DNA of 64,000 nucleotides, from NCBI GenBank assembly GCA_035543335.1, contig DASZZH010000025.1, forward strand, positions 120,185-184,184, written 5' to 3'. This document shows, piece after piece, positions 27,095 to 36,461 of this stretch (positions are counted from its first letter, which is position 1; every line of letters starts with the position of its first letter). The position numbers and the translations under genes are program-made. The stretch comes from Burkholderiales bacterium (GTDB lineage Bacteria > Pseudomonadota > Gammaproteobacteria > Burkholderiales > JAHFRG01). The notes beneath the pieces are model-generated. The model was not told the origin of the DNA, searched no databases, and worked only from the letters and a program-made list of their open reading frames with translations.

Positions 27095-28510
27095 ATGGGC
27101 GCGCAAACTCTTTACGACAAGCTTTGGGCAAGCCATCTGATGCATGAACAGGGCGATGGCACGGCCTTCATTTACATCGACCGCCATCTGGTGCACGAAG
27201 TCACCAGCCCGCAGGCGTTCGAGGGGCTGAAGCTCGCCGGAAGAAAACCCTGGCGCATGGACTCGGTGGTGGCGACCGCCGATCACAATACGCCGACCAT
27301 GGATTGGGACGAAGGGATCAAAGACCCGGTTTCGCGCCTGCAGGTCGAGACGTTGGACGCCAACATCCGCCGGTATGGCGCCAAAGCCTACTTTCCTTTC
27401 CGCGACAAGCAGCAGGGCATCGTGCATGTGATCGGCCCGGAGCAGGGCGCGACGCTGCCCGGCATGACGGTGGTGTGCGGCGACTCGCACACCAGCACCC
27501 ACGGCGCCTTCGCCGCGCTCGCTTTCGGTATCGGTACCTCGGAAGTCGAGCATGTGCTGGCAACGCAATGCCTGCAGATGAAAAAATCCAAGGCGATGCA
27601 GATTGTCGTGGAAGGCGAGCTTGGCCGCGGCGTGACGGCGAAAGACATCGTGCTCGCCATCATCGGCAAAATCGGCACCGCCGGCGGCACCGGCTACGTG
27701 ATTGAATATGCTGGCAGCGTCATCCGGGCTTTAAGCATGGAAGCGCGGATGACGATTTGCAACATGTCCATCGAAGCCGGCGCGCGCGCCGGCATGATGG
27801 CGGTGGACGACATCACCGTAAACTACATCAAGAACCGACCCTTCGCGCCGAAAGGCGAGTTGTGGGACAAGGCTATGGCGTATTGGAAGACGCTCAGGAG
27901 CGACGAAGACGCGCGCTTCGACAAGGTCGTGAATTTGAACGCAACCGGAATCAAGCCGCAGGTGACCTGGGGCACTTCGCCTGAAATGGTGGGCACGGTG
28001 GATGACCGTGTTCCCGACCCCGCGCGCGAGTCCAATCCGGTGAAGCGCGAGGCGATGGAAAGGGCGCTGAAATACATGGGGCTGCAGCCGAACACGCCGA
28101 TTCAGGAGATCAAGCTCGACAAGATTTTTATCGGCTCGTGCACCAATTCGCGCATCGAGGATTTGCGCGCGGTGGCGCAAATCGTGCGTGGCAAACATGT
28201 TGCGGCCAGCATCAAGCAGGCGCTGGTAGTGCCGGGCTCCGGCCTGGTCAAGCGCCAGGCGGAAGCGGAAGGGCTCGACCGAATTTTCCGCGAGGCCGGC
28301 TTTGAGTGGCGCGAGCCGGGCTGCTCGATGTGTTTGGGCATGAATGACGACCGCCTGCAGCCGGGCGAGCGCTGCGCCTCGACCTCGAACCGCAATTTCG
28401 AGGGGCGGCAGGGCGCGGGCGGCAGAACCCACCTGGTGAGCCCGCAAATGGCGGCGGCGGCGGCGATTGCCGGGCATTTTGTCGACGTGCGCGGAAAATT
28501 ATGGTGGTAG
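27095..28510 (+). CDS. leuC: 3-isopropylmalate dehydratase, large subunit
   Basis: A 471-residue aconitase-fold enzyme of leucine synthesis. The [4Fe-4S] cluster ligands are one Cys in [12 protein letters not shown] and two in [10 protein letters not shown]. Substrate-binding segments include [20 protein letters not shown]. It works with LeuD to isomerise isopropylmalate. It is the first gene of leuC-ecn-leuD-leuB. The entericidin gene begins 14 bp after its stop. Confidence 0.97.
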   Translation: MGAQTLYDKLWASHLMHEQGDGTAFIYIDRHLVHEVTSPQAFEGLKLAGRKPWRMDSVVATADHNTPTMDWDEGIKDPVSRLQVETLDANIRRYGAKAYFPFRDKQQGIVHVIGPEQGATLPGMTVVCGDSHTSTHGAFAALAFGIGTSEVEHVLATQCLQMKKSKAMQIVVEGELGRGVTAKDIVLAIIGKIGTAGGTGYVIEYAGSVIRALSMEARMTICNMSIEAGARAGMMAVDDITVNYIKNRPFAPKGELWDKAMAYWKTLRSDEDARFDKVVNLNATGIKPQVTWGTSPEMVGTVDDRVPDPARESNPVKREAMERALKYMGLQPNTPIQEIKLDKIFIGSCTNSRIEDLRAVAQIVRGKHVAASIKQALVVPGSGLVKRQAEAEGLDRIFREAGFEWREPGCSMCLGMNDDRLQPGERCASTSNRNFEGRQGAGGRTHLVSPQMAAAAAIAGHFVDVRGKLWW

Positions 28511-28524
28511 AGAAAGGACGAAAC

Positions 28525-28662
28525 ATGCTGAGAATCGTTTTGCTTGCAACCGTGCTGGTTGCAGTGCTCGCGAGCTGCAATACTATGGAGGGTTTGGGCA
28601 AGGACCTCTCCAAGCTTGGCGACAAGATTGAAAAGAAAGCCGACGATAAGAAAAACTACTGA
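28525..28662 (+). CDS. Entericidin-type small lipoprotein
   Basis: A 45-residue lipoprotein, [20 protein letters not shown]..., with lipobox LASC. The mature part is 28 residues ([20 protein letters not shown]...), the amphipathic helix expected of the EcnA/EcnB family. The ribosome site AAAGGA precedes it. Its TGA overlaps the leuD ATG (TGATG), so it is translationally tied to leuD. Entericidins are linked to bacteriolysis and envelope stability in E. coli. Why one sits in a leucine operon is unclear. Confidence 0.88.
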   Translation: MLRIVLLATVLVAVLASCNTMEGLGKDLSKLGDKIEKKADDKKNY

Positions 28663-29300
28663 TGGAAAAATTCACCCGGCTTGACGGGCTGGTGGCGCCG
28701 CTGGATCGCGCCAATGTCGATACCGACTCCATCATCCCCAAGCAATTTCTGAAATCCATCAAGAAGAGCGGCTTCGGGCCGAATCTATTCGATGCCTGGC
28801 GCTACCTCGATACGGGCGAGCCGGGCAAAGACAACCGCGGCCGCCCGTTGAATCCGGATTTCGTGCTGAATGCGCCGCGCTATCAAGGCGCGCAGATTTT
28901 GCTTGCGCGCGAAAACTTCGGCTGTGGCTCGTCGCGCGAGCACGCGCCGTGGGCGCTGCTCGATTACGGCTTCCGCGCGCTGATGGCGCCGAGCTACGCC
29001 GAAATTTTTTACAGCAACAGTCTGAAAAACGGCTTGCTGCCGATTGTGCTGGACTCCAAAGCGGTGGACCAGTTGTTTCGCGAAGTGGCGGCGCAGTCCG
29101 GCTACCGGCTCAAGGTGGATTTGCAGGCGCAGAGCGTAACCACCCCCTCGGGGCAGACTTTCAGCTTCAGCATTGATCCCCACCAAAAGCACTGCCTGCT
29201 CAACGGGCTCGACGAAATCGGGCTGACTTTGCAGCACGCCGACAAGATCAAGGCGTTCGAGGCGCAGCACCGCGCCCGCCAACCCTGGCTGTTTTCCTGA
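28662..29300 (+). CDS. leuD: 3-isopropylmalate dehydratase, small subunit
   Basis: A 212-residue swivel domain partner of LeuC. Landmarks are [17 protein letters not shown] at the N-terminus and the substrate loop [17 protein letters not shown]. Length is usual. It starts within the stop of the entericidin gene. A nested palindromic repeat follows before leuB. Confidence 0.97.
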   Translation: MEKFTRLDGLVAPLDRANVDTDSIIPKQFLKSIKKSGFGPNLFDAWRYLDTGEPGKDNRGRPLNPDFVLNAPRYQGAQILLARENFGCGSSREHAPWALLDYGFRALMAPSYAEIFYSNSLKNGLLPIVLDSKAVDQLFREVAAQSGYRLKVDLQAQSVTTPSGQTFSFSIDPHQKHCLLNGLDEIGLTLQHADKIKAFEAQHRARQPWLFS

Positions 29301-29307
29301 GTTTTCA

Positions 29308-29462
29308 CCACAGAAGCACAGAGACCAAAGAAGAAAAACTTAATTTCACAGGATTAACAGGATTCTTCAGGATTCACAAGATTCATCCTGTTAGTCTTGC
29401 GAAATCCTGTAAATCCTGTCTATTGAGATTTGGTTTTCTCCGTGCCTTTGTGTCTCTGTGGT
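29308..29462. repeat. Nested periodic palindrome between leuD and leuB
   Basis: The outer arms ACCACAGAAGCACAGAGACC and its approximate complement (ending TGTGTCTCTGTGGT) enclose an inner palindrome. The inner arms (29347-29383, 29384-29420) are tandem 9-mers related to ACAGGATTA and its complement AAATCCTGT. Two different palindromes are thus nested one inside the other. The element fills almost the whole gap. Confidence 0.88.
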
Positions 29463-29487
29463 TAATGTTTTTTGGGAATTAATTAAG

Positions 29488-30552
29488 ATGAAAATCGCGG
29501 TTTTGCCTGGCGACGGCATCGGCACCGAAATCATCGCGCAAGCGGTAAAAGTGTTGCAGCGGCTAGCGCGCGATGGGTTGAAAATTGAAATGGAGTACGC
29601 ACCGGTTGGCGGCGCGGGCTATGACACGTGCGGCGATCCGCTGCCGGAGGCGACGCTCAGGCTCGCGCAAGCCGCGGATGCGATTTTGTTCGGCGCGGTC
29701 GGCGGCTATCAATACGACACGCTGCCGCGCCCGCAGCGGCCGGAGCAGGGTTTGCTGCGCATCCGCAAGGCGCTTGGCGTATTCGCCAATCTGCGCCCGG
29801 CGCTTCTATATCCCGAGCTCACCCAGGCTTCCACTTTGAAACCGGAAGTGGTAGCGGGCCTCGACATCATGATTTTGCGCGAGCTGACCGGCGACGTGTA
29901 CTTCGGTGAGCCCCGCGGGCGAAGAAAGAATGCCAAAGACGATCGCGAAGGTTTTGACACCATGGTGTACTCCGAATCGGAGATCCGCCGCATCGCGCAG
30001 GTGGGTTTTAACATCGCGCGAAAACGCAAACGCAAGCTCTGCTCGGTTGACAAAGCCAATGTGCTTGAGACCAGCCAGTTCTGGCGCGAGGTAGTGACGG
30101 AAGTGGGAAAGCAATATCCCGACGTCGAGCTTTCGCATATGTTGGTGGACACCGCGGCGATGCAGCTGGTGCGCAACCCCAGGCAGTTCGACGTGATTCT
30201 GACCGGCAACCTTTTCGGCGACATTCTGTCCGACCAAGCATCGATGCTGACCGGCTCCATCGGCATGCTGCCTTCGGCCTCGCTCGATGCCAATAACAAG
30301 GGGCTTTACGAGCCGATTCATGGCTCGGCGCCGGATATCGCCGGTAAAGACATCGCCAACCCCCTGGCCGCCATCCTCTCGGGGGCGATGATGCTGCGCT
30401 ATACTTTCAATCTCGAAGAGGCGGCGAGCCGTATCGAGCAGGCGGTGAAAAAAGTGTTGAGGCAGGGCTACCGCACCGCGGATATACTTGAGCCGGGCAT
30501 GAAGAAGGTCGGCACAGAGGAAATGGGCGACGCGGTCGTTTCCGCCCTGTGA
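29488..30552 (+). CDS. leuB: 3-isopropylmalate dehydrogenase
   Basis: A 354-residue NAD-dependent enzyme oxidising and decarboxylating isopropylmalate. It has [20 protein letters not shown] at the start, the substrate Arg region [24 protein letters not shown], the metal Asp segment [20 protein letters not shown], and the NAD loop [12 protein letters not shown]. It starts at ATG 29488; an upstream in-frame start at 29458 lies in repeat DNA. Confidence 0.97.
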   Translation: MKIAVLPGDGIGTEIIAQAVKVLQRLARDGLKIEMEYAPVGGAGYDTCGDPLPEATLRLAQAADAILFGAVGGYQYDTLPRPQRPEQGLLRIRKALGVFANLRPALLYPELTQASTLKPEVVAGLDIMILRELTGDVYFGEPRGRRKNAKDDREGFDTMVYSESEIRRIAQVGFNIARKRKRKLCSVDKANVLETSQFWREVVTEVGKQYPDVELSHMLVDTAAMQLVRNPRQFDVILTGNLFGDILSDQASMLTGSIGMLPSASLDANNKGLYEPIHGSAPDIAGKDIANPLAAILSGAMMLRYTFNLEEAASRIEQAVKKVLRQGYRTADILEPGMKKVGTEEMGDAVVSAL

Positions 30553-30563
30553 TGATTTTTTGA

Positions 30564-30620
30564 ACCGCTGAGGCGCCGAGACGCAGAGAGAACATTTGAA
30601 TTTCTCAGCGTCTCAGCGGT
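30564..30620. repeat. Periodic palindrome between leuB and asd
   Basis: Left arm ACCGCTGAGGCGCCGAGACG... (30564-30589) and right arm TTCTCAGCGTCTCAGCGGT (30602-30620) are complementary. The unit is about 8 nt, CTGAGRCG. It occupies most of the 98-bp gap. Confidence 0.85.
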
Positions 30621-30650
30621 AAATTAACTGTTGAATCAAGGAAAGGTTAG

Positions 30651-31676
30651 ATGAGCAAGAAGTACGATGTATGTGTGCTGGGTGCGACCGGCGTGGTCGG
30701 CGAAGCGATGTTTGCCATTCTGGAAGAGCGCGATTTTCCGGTGTGCAATCTTTATCCGCTGGCCTCTTCGCGTTCCGCAGGTACCTCGATTCGCTTCAAG
30801 GGCAAGGACATCGAAGTCATTGATGTGTCCGGCTTCGATTTTTCCAAGGCGCGAATCGGCTTGTTTTCGGCGGGCGCTTCCGTGTCGGCCGAATACGCGC
30901 CGAAAGCCGCGGCGGCCGGCTGTGTGGTGATCGACAATACCGCGCAGTTCCGCTACGACAAGGACATCCCGCTAGTGGTGCCGGAAGTAAATCCGCATGC
31001 GATTGCCCAGTACAAAAATCGCGGCATCATCGCCAACCCCAACTGCTCGACCATCCAGTTGGTGGTGGCGCTGAAACCGATTTACGATGCGGTGGGAATT
31101 GTCCGTATTAATGTTGCGACCTATCAGTCGGTTTCCGGCACCGGCAAGGAAGCGATCGAAGAATTGGCGCAACAGACCCGCGACCTGTTAAACCACAAGG
31201 ACCCGGTGGCCGAGGTGTATCCCAAGCGCATTGCTTTCAACGTGCTGCCGCATATCGACGCGTTCCAAGACAACGGCTACACCAAGGAAGAAATGAAGAT
31301 GGTGTGGGAGACCAACAAGATCATGGAAGACAATTCCATTAAGGTGAATCCCACAACTGTGCGGGTGCCGGTGTTCTACGGACACTCCGAGGCGGTGCAC
31401 CTCGAAACCCGCAAGAAAATCACCGCCAGGGAGGCGACCGAGATTCTCAAAAAAGCACCGGGGGTGGTGGTGCTGGACGAGCGTAAGCCGGGGGGGTATC
31501 CCACCCCGGCCACTGAAGCCGCAGGCCGCGACCCGGTGTACGTGGGACGGATCCGCGAGGACATTTCCCACCCGCAGGGGCTCGATTTATGGGTGGTGTC
31601 GGACAACGTACGCAAGGGCGCCGCTTTAAACAGCATCCAGATCGCGGAGATTTTAATTGAAAAATATCTGGATTAA
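30651..31676 (+). CDS. asd: Aspartate-semialdehyde dehydrogenase
   Basis: A 341-residue NADPH enzyme of the aspartate pathway (lysine, threonine, methionine, cell-wall diaminopimelate). It shows the dinucleotide motif GATGVVGEAM, the nucleophile C132 in NPNCST, SVSGTGKEA, and the catalytic His in VFYGHSEAVHLE. The ribosome site AAGGAAAGG precedes it. It follows leuB as in many betaproteobacteria. Confidence 0.97.
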   Translation: MSKKYDVCVLGATGVVGEAMFAILEERDFPVCNLYPLASSRSAGTSIRFKGKDIEVIDVSGFDFSKARIGLFSAGASVSAEYAPKAAAAGCVVIDNTAQFRYDKDIPLVVPEVNPHAIAQYKNRGIIANPNCSTIQLVVALKPIYDAVGIVRINVATYQSVSGTGKEAIEELAQQTRDLLNHKDPVAEVYPKRIAFNVLPHIDAFQDNGYTKEEMKMVWETNKIMEDNSIKVNPTTVRVPVFYGHSEAVHLETRKKITAREATEILKKAPGVVVLDERKPGGYPTPATEAAGRDPVYVGRIREDISHPQGLDLWVVSDNVRKGAALNSIQIAEILIEKYLD

Positions 31677-31765
31677 GCCATAATGGTAAGAGGGAAGTTG
31701 AGCTTGCATCTCTAACTCCATGATGTTAATTTAAATACCCCCCTAAAAACTATAAAGGTTAATGA

Positions 31766-34357
31766 GTGCGAAAATCTGGATTTAAAGCTTGGTTGCTAGT
31801 AGGCACATTATTTATATTGCCTTGCTTTGCGCATGCCGCCGGCTTGGGCAGGCTCACGGTCAACTCCAGCCTCGGCCAGGCGCTTGACGCCGAGGTTGAG
31901 CTCCTTGGCGTGCAAAAAGGGGAGTTGGATACGCTGGCGGCGAAACTGGCCTCGGCCGAAGCATTCCGTAAGGCCAATGTTGAATTCAGTCCCGCGCTCC
32001 CCGCCATCAAATTCAGCATCGAAAAAAAGCCTGACGGCCAGCCTTATCTCAAACTTAAAACGCTGCACCCGGTCAACGAACCGTTTCTCGATTTTCTGAT
32101 TGAACTTAACTGGGCCTCGGGCCGGCTGGTGAAGGAATACACGGCCCTGCTTGACCCGCCTGGTTATGAGCCGAGGCCCACGCTGGCGCCAGCCGCGCCA
32201 CTCGCACCGGTCGCCATGCCCGAGGTCCAACCCTTGCCCGAGGAAGCGCTGCAGCCCGAAGTGGCGGGCGTGCCGCCGGACGAAAAAATCGGCGCCGAAG
32301 CGCAAGCCGTACCGCAGGAAGCGGCCGCCGCCCCGGAAACACCCGCGCCGCAAGAAGTGGCCGCTGCCCCGGAAACACCCGCGCCACTAGCCGAAGCGGT
32401 CGAGGAGAAAAAAACCTATGGACCGATAAAGCACGGTGAGACGCTGCGCAAGATCGCCGAAAGTGTAAAGTCTATCGACTATACTTCGGAACAAATGCTG
32501 GTCGGGCTGTTTCGCTCCAACAAGGAAGCCTTCATGGGCAACAATATGAACCGGATGAAAACCGGCCCGATTCTGCGCGTACCGGAAAACACCGAGCTCT
32601 CCACCATTGATCCGAATAATGCGGTCAAGGAAGTGCGCGTACAGGCGCGCAACTGGAATGCCTACCGGCAAAAGCTCGCCGAGGCCGCGGGTCAGGTCAC
32701 ACCTGCTGCTACCGCCAAGCAAAGCGCAAGTGGCGAGATTTCCACCAAGATTGAAGAAAAGGCCACACCCAAGGAGCCGGGCAAGGAAGTGTTGAAGCTC
32801 TCCAAGGGTGAAGCGGGCACCGGCGGCAAGCCCGCTGCCGGCGACAAGGCGCTGCAGGAACGACTGCGCTCGCTCGAAGAAGAAATCATCGCCCGTGAAA
32901 AGGCGGTCAAGGAAGCCAACGAGCGCATCGCGATGCTGGAAAAGAACATTCGCGACATGCAGAAGCTGCTCGAACTCAAAAACCAGAACCTCGCGGAAGT
33001 CCAGAAACAAGCGGGCGTGGCGAAACCTGCTCAGCCTGCGCCGCAGCCGCAACCTGCCGCCCAGCCCACGGCCAAGCCGGAGCAAAAACCGGCTCAAGTC
33101 GCACAACAGTCGCCGCCGAAGGACCAGCCCAAGCCAAAAGTTGTCACGCCACCGCCGGAGACCTCGTTCTTGGATGATATCCTCGACAACCCCCTGTATC
33201 TGGGGGGAGGAGCGGGCCTCATAATCGCGTTACTCGGACTCGGCTACATAGCCGTGAGAAAAAAAAAATCAATAACGCGTTTTGAAGACAGCGTTATCAG
33301 CGGCGACCTGAAGACCAGCACAGTTTTCGGCAACACCGAGGGGGGGACGGTCAATACCGGCGACAGCTCAATCATGAGCGACTTCGCCGGCAAGGTCGGC
33401 GGCACCATCAACACCGATGATGTCGATCCGCTCGCGGAGGCCGAAGTCTACATCGCCTACGGTCGCGATACGCAGGCCGAAGAAATCCTCAAAGAGGCGC
33501 TGAAAAAAGACCCGACGCGCCAGCAAATCCATCTGAAGCTTCTAGAAATCCTCGCCAACCACAAGAATGTGCCGGCGTTTGAGTCAATTGCCAGCGATCT
33601 CTATGCGGCATGCGGCGGCAAGGGCCTGCTCTGGAACAAAGCCGTCTATCTCGGCTACAAGATTGATCCCAATAACCCGATGTACGCCTCCGCCAAAGGC
33701 GCAGCCGCGGAGATGAGGGAAGAAACTGCACCGCCGCCCAGCCCGCCGCATATGGATTTCAACGTCGGGGTGCCCTCTACCGGTGAGTCGGGTGAAGTCA
33801 AACCCGATATCGCCATCGACACCGTCGCGCCCGCCGCGCCGGATAATGTGGATATAAGCTTCGAAGTCCCCACGTCTGAAACTGCGAAGATCATACCCGA
33901 CATACCATTTGAAATTGCCCAGCCCGCCGATGGCGAAACCGATTTTGATCTCGGTTCGACCGGTGCAGAACCTCCCCTGGCAGCGGAGCCGTTAAAGCCG
34001 TCGCAAGAAGCGGAACCCGCGCCGGAAATGATCAGCTATAATTTCGAGCCTTTCAAGCCGGCCAAGGCTCCGGCTCCCGCGCCGGCCACGTCAGGAGCTG
34101 ACCCGGTTCACATTGACTTTTCCGGCATCAGCCTGAACCTCGACGAGCCGGCGGCCGCTCCGGCAGCGGTGCCTAAGGCTGCCGAAGAAGCCGCCAAGGA
34201 CCAGCATTGGTACGATGTGCAGACCAAGTATGACCTGGCCAAGGCCTACTTCGAGATGGGCGACAAGGAAGGCGCACGCGAAATTCTGCAAGAAGTGGCG
34301 CAGGAAGGCGACGCCAAGCAGCAGGAAGCGGCAAAAGGCCTGCTGGCACAACTCTGA
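31766..34357 (+). CDS. fimV: FimV-like peptidoglycan-binding polar hub protein
   Basis: An 863-residue protein starting at GTG. A signal peptide (1-24, LLVGTLFILPCFAHA) is followed by the conserved FimV N-domain (GLGRLTVNSSLGQALDAEVE) and a Pro/Ala linker with a duplicated QEVAAAPETPAP unit. Next come a LysM-like domain (YGPIKHGETLRKIAESVKSI), a coiled coil (about 360-420), and one membrane helix (LGGGAGLIIALLGLGYIAV, about 480). The acidic cytoplasmic part has tetratricopeptide-like helices and the FimV C-terminal motif (KYDLAKAYFEMGDKEGAREI). FimV organises poles and type IV pili. It lies between asd and truA, as usual in betaproteobacteria. Confidence 0.9.
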   Translation: MRKSGFKAWLLVGTLFILPCFAHAAGLGRLTVNSSLGQALDAEVELLGVQKGELDTLAAKLASAEAFRKANVEFSPALPAIKFSIEKKPDGQPYLKLKTLHPVNEPFLDFLIELNWASGRLVKEYTALLDPPGYEPRPTLAPAAPLAPVAMPEVQPLPEEALQPEVAGVPPDEKIGAEAQAVPQEAAAAPETPAPQEVAAAPETPAPLAEAVEEKKTYGPIKHGETLRKIAESVKSIDYTSEQMLVGLFRSNKEAFMGNNMNRMKTGPILRVPENTELSTIDPNNAVKEVRVQARNWNAYRQKLAEAAGQVTPAATAKQSASGEISTKIEEKATPKEPGKEVLKLSKGEAGTGGKPAAGDKALQERLRSLEEEIIAREKAVKEANERIAMLEKNIRDMQKLLELKNQNLAEVQKQAGVAKPAQPAPQPQPAAQPTAKPEQKPAQVAQQSPPKDQPKPKVVTPPPETSFLDDILDNPLYLGGGAGLIIALLGLGYIAVRKKKSITRFEDSVISGDLKTSTVFGNTEGGTVNTGDSSIMSDFAGKVGGTINTDDVDPLAEAEVYIAYGRDTQAEEILKEALKKDPTRQQIHLKLLEILANHKNVPAFESIASDLYAACGGKGLLWNKAVYLGYKIDPNNPMYASAKGAAAEMREETAPPPSPPHMDFNVGVPSTGESGEVKPDIAIDTVAPAAPDNVDISFEVPTSETAKIIPDIPFEIAQPADGETDFDLGSTGAEPPLAAEPLKPSQEAEPAPEMISYNFEPFKPAKAPAPAPATSGADPVHIDFSGISLNLDEPAAAPAAVPKAAEEAAKDQHWYDVQTKYDLAKAYFEMGDKEGAREILQEVAQEGDAKQQEAAKGLLAQL

Positions 34358-34396
34358 TCCGGTTTACCCGCAACACTTTTTATCCCAGCCTTGGTC

Positions 34397-34966
34397 ATGC
34401 CATTGCATCCGGCAACCCGAATTGGTATTTGGCTGCTGCTTGCGATCGGCGTGCAAGGACTCCATTCCGCCGGGCTTGCCGCTTTAAGCCTGCTGTTGCT
34501 GATCGTGGCCTGCCGTTTCCACGGGTTCCCGCTTTTGCTCAAGCGTGCGCGCTGGCTGTTTCTTTCCTTGTTGGTCATTTATGCCATTGCCACGCTGGGC
34601 GAGCTATTGTGGCCGCAAGTCGGCGCGGCGAGTCCGACCGTCGAAGGTTTGCGCGAAGGCGCATTGCAAGCTTGGCGGCTCCTATGTTTGCTCGCGGCAT
34701 TGGCTTGGTTTTTGGCGGGCACGCCGCGTGATGCGCTGATCGGCGGCTTGTACCGGATGCTCCATCCTTTCTTCGGTAACCATGCCGGGCGCATTGCGGT
34801 GAGGATGGCGCTTACGCTTGATTACGCCGAACAGGCGGCAGGTGTTGAAAACTGGAAAAACGCATTCAACGCGGAATTCGATACGACTGATACAGTATCA
34901 ACGATCAGCCTGCGCCTCGAGCCCTTCACCTGGCGCGATGTGGTAGTGCTGGCGGGGGTAGCGTGA
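34397..34966 (+). CDS. EcfT/CbiQ-like membrane protein
   Basis: A 189-residue hydrophobic protein with about four membrane helices, then a soluble part (LTLDYAEQAAGVENWKNAFN). The pattern WFLAGTPRDALIGGLYRMLH is reminiscent of energy-coupling-factor T/CbiQ proteins, but no ATPase or substrate subunit is nearby. The start is ATG 34397; a TTG two codons earlier is possible. Its stop overlaps the truA GTG as GTGA, so the two are translationally coupled. The function is unknown. Confidence 0.6.
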   Translation: MPLHPATRIGIWLLLAIGVQGLHSAGLAALSLLLLIVACRFHGFPLLLKRARWLFLSLLVIYAIATLGELLWPQVGAASPTVEGLREGALQAWRLLCLLAALAWFLAGTPRDALIGGLYRMLHPFFGNHAGRIAVRMALTLDYAEQAAGVENWKNAFNAEFDTTDTVSTISLRLEPFTWRDVVVLAGVA

Positions 34967-35745
34967 GAATCGCGCTCGGACTGGAATATAACGGCGCCGC
35001 GTTTTGCGGCTGGCAAAGCCAGCCCGGCGGCTGCGCCGTGCAGGACGCGGTGGAAGCGGCTCTCTCTCAAGTCGCCGGGGAGAAATTGAGCCTTACCGCC
35101 GCCGGGCGCACCGATGCCGGCGTGCATGCGCTTTCGCAAGTCGCACATTTCGATACCGCCGCAGACCGGCCGGACACCGCATGGGTGCGCGGCGTGAATG
35201 CGCTGTTGCCGCAAAGCGTGGCGGCGCTGTGGGCGCAACCCGTCGCCGACGATTTCCACGCGCGTTTTTCCGCCATTGAACGTTGCTATCGCTATGTCCT
35301 TCTCAACACCGCAGTGCGCCCGGCCTTGCACGAGGGAAAGGCGGGCTGGTTTCATCAACCGCTTGATATGGAAAAAATGCGCGAAGCGGCGACGGTCCTG
35401 CTGGGAAAACACGATTTCAGCGCGTTTCGAGCGGCGGAATGCCGGGCGCGCTCGCCGATAAAAGAGCTGCGGCGCATTGACATTACGCGCCAGCAGGATT
35501 GGTTGGTATTCGAATTTTGCGCCGACGCGTTTTTGCACCACATGGTGCGCAATATCGTAGGCTGTCTGGTGTACGTGGGCAGCGGCCGTTGTCCCACCCG
35601 GTGGCTTGACGAAGTTCTGCAAAGCCGGGATCGAAGCACGGCGGCGCCGACATTCAGTCCCGCCGGGCTGTATTTATCGGCGGTGCGCTATGAAACGAAG
35701 TGGCGCCTGCCCGATTTTAATCGTACCATGCTGCTTTTTCCGTAA
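34963..35745 (+). CDS. truA: tRNA pseudouridine(38-40) synthase TruA
   Basis: A 260-residue enzyme modifying the tRNA anticodon arm. The catalytic Asp is in AAGRTDAGVHALSQVAHF. Other family segments are RIALGLEYNGAAFCGWQSQP and FEFCADAFLHHMVRNIVGCL. It starts with GTG inside the preceding stop. It is followed at 15 bp by trpF, the same order as in many proteobacteria. Confidence 0.96.
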   Translation: MRIALGLEYNGAAFCGWQSQPGGCAVQDAVEAALSQVAGEKLSLTAAGRTDAGVHALSQVAHFDTAADRPDTAWVRGVNALLPQSVAALWAQPVADDFHARFSAIERCYRYVLLNTAVRPALHEGKAGWFHQPLDMEKMREAATVLLGKHDFSAFRAAECRARSPIKELRRIDITRQQDWLVFEFCADAFLHHMVRNIVGCLVYVGSGRCPTRWLDEVLQSRDRSTAAPTFSPAGLYLSAVRYETKWRLPDFNRTMLLFP

Positions 35746-35760
35746 ACCGTAAACCGATTC

Positions 35761-36378
35761 ATGCCTACCCGCGTAAAAATCTGCGGCATTACCCGCGCGC
35801 AAGACGGCGCGGCGGCGGGACAATTGGGCGCGCACGCCGTCGGCCTCATGTTTTATGAGAAGAGCCCGCGCTTTGTCTCGCTCGAAACAGCGCGCGAAGT
35901 GATTGCGGCGTTGCCGCCGTTTGTTGCGCGTGTCGGTGTTTTCGTCAATCCGGACGAGGCGCAGGTGCGCGCCGTTCTCGACGCCTTGCGGCTTGATTTC
36001 TTGCAGTTTCATGGCGATGAAGCGCCGGAATTTTGCCGCCGGTTCGGGGCGCCTTACCTTAAAGCAGTGCGAGTCAAGAAGGGTGTGGATTTGTTACAAT
36101 ACGCATCTCGCTATCACGAAGCCAAAGGGCTGCTCCTGGACGCCCACAGCGAAAGCGTGTACGGCGGCACCGGCGAAGCGTTCGATTGGCGGCTCATCCC
36201 GCGGCGGCTACCGCTGCCGGTGATACTCTCCGGCGGCCTTAACGTCGCGAACGTGGCCGCCGCCATCCGGCAGGTCAAACCGTGGGCGGTGGACGTCTCG
36301 AGCGGGGTGGAATCGGCGAAAGGCATCAAGGACGCGGCGAAAATCGTCGCATTTATAAAAAAGGTCAGGAGCGCCTAA
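35761..36378 (+). CDS. trpF: Phosphoribosylanthranilate isomerase
   Basis: A 205-residue barrel enzyme of tryptophan synthesis. The N-terminal VKICGITRAQDG carries the catalytic Cys. FLQFHGDEAPEFC and the phosphate loop ILSGGLNVANV, with Asp in AVDVSSGVESAKGIKD, are canonical. The last codons and the TAA stop (36376-36378) lie inside the left terminal repeat of the 92-bp MITE that separates it from trpB. Confidence 0.96.
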   Translation: MPTRVKICGITRAQDGAAAGQLGAHAVGLMFYEKSPRFVSLETAREVIAALPPFVARVGVFVNPDEAQVRAVLDALRLDFLQFHGDEAPEFCRRFGAPYLKAVRVKKGVDLLQYASRYHEAKGLLLDAHSESVYGGTGEAFDWRLIPRRLPLPVILSGGLNVANVAAAIRQVKPWAVDVSSGVESAKGIKDAAKIVAFIKKVRSA

Positions 36379-36459
36379 CATGATAAAACGTACTTTGCAA
36401 CGGTGCCGATTTGGGATGCAGGCCGCAACGCATGCGCGTTTCATTATGTTAGGCGCTCC
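36368..36459. mobile_element. 92-bp MITE at the trpF-trpB junction
   Basis: Terminal inverted repeats of 23 bp (36368-36390 and 36437-36459, core GCGCCTAACATRATRAAACG) differ at two positions. The core CTAACATAATGAAACG is shared with the 39495 element. The 46-bp interior has no coding capacity. The left repeat supplies the trpF stop. The right repeat ends two bases before the trpB ATG, so the only Shine-Dalgarno-like bases (AGG at 36451) are the element's own. Confidence 0.85.
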
Positions 36460-36461
36460 AT

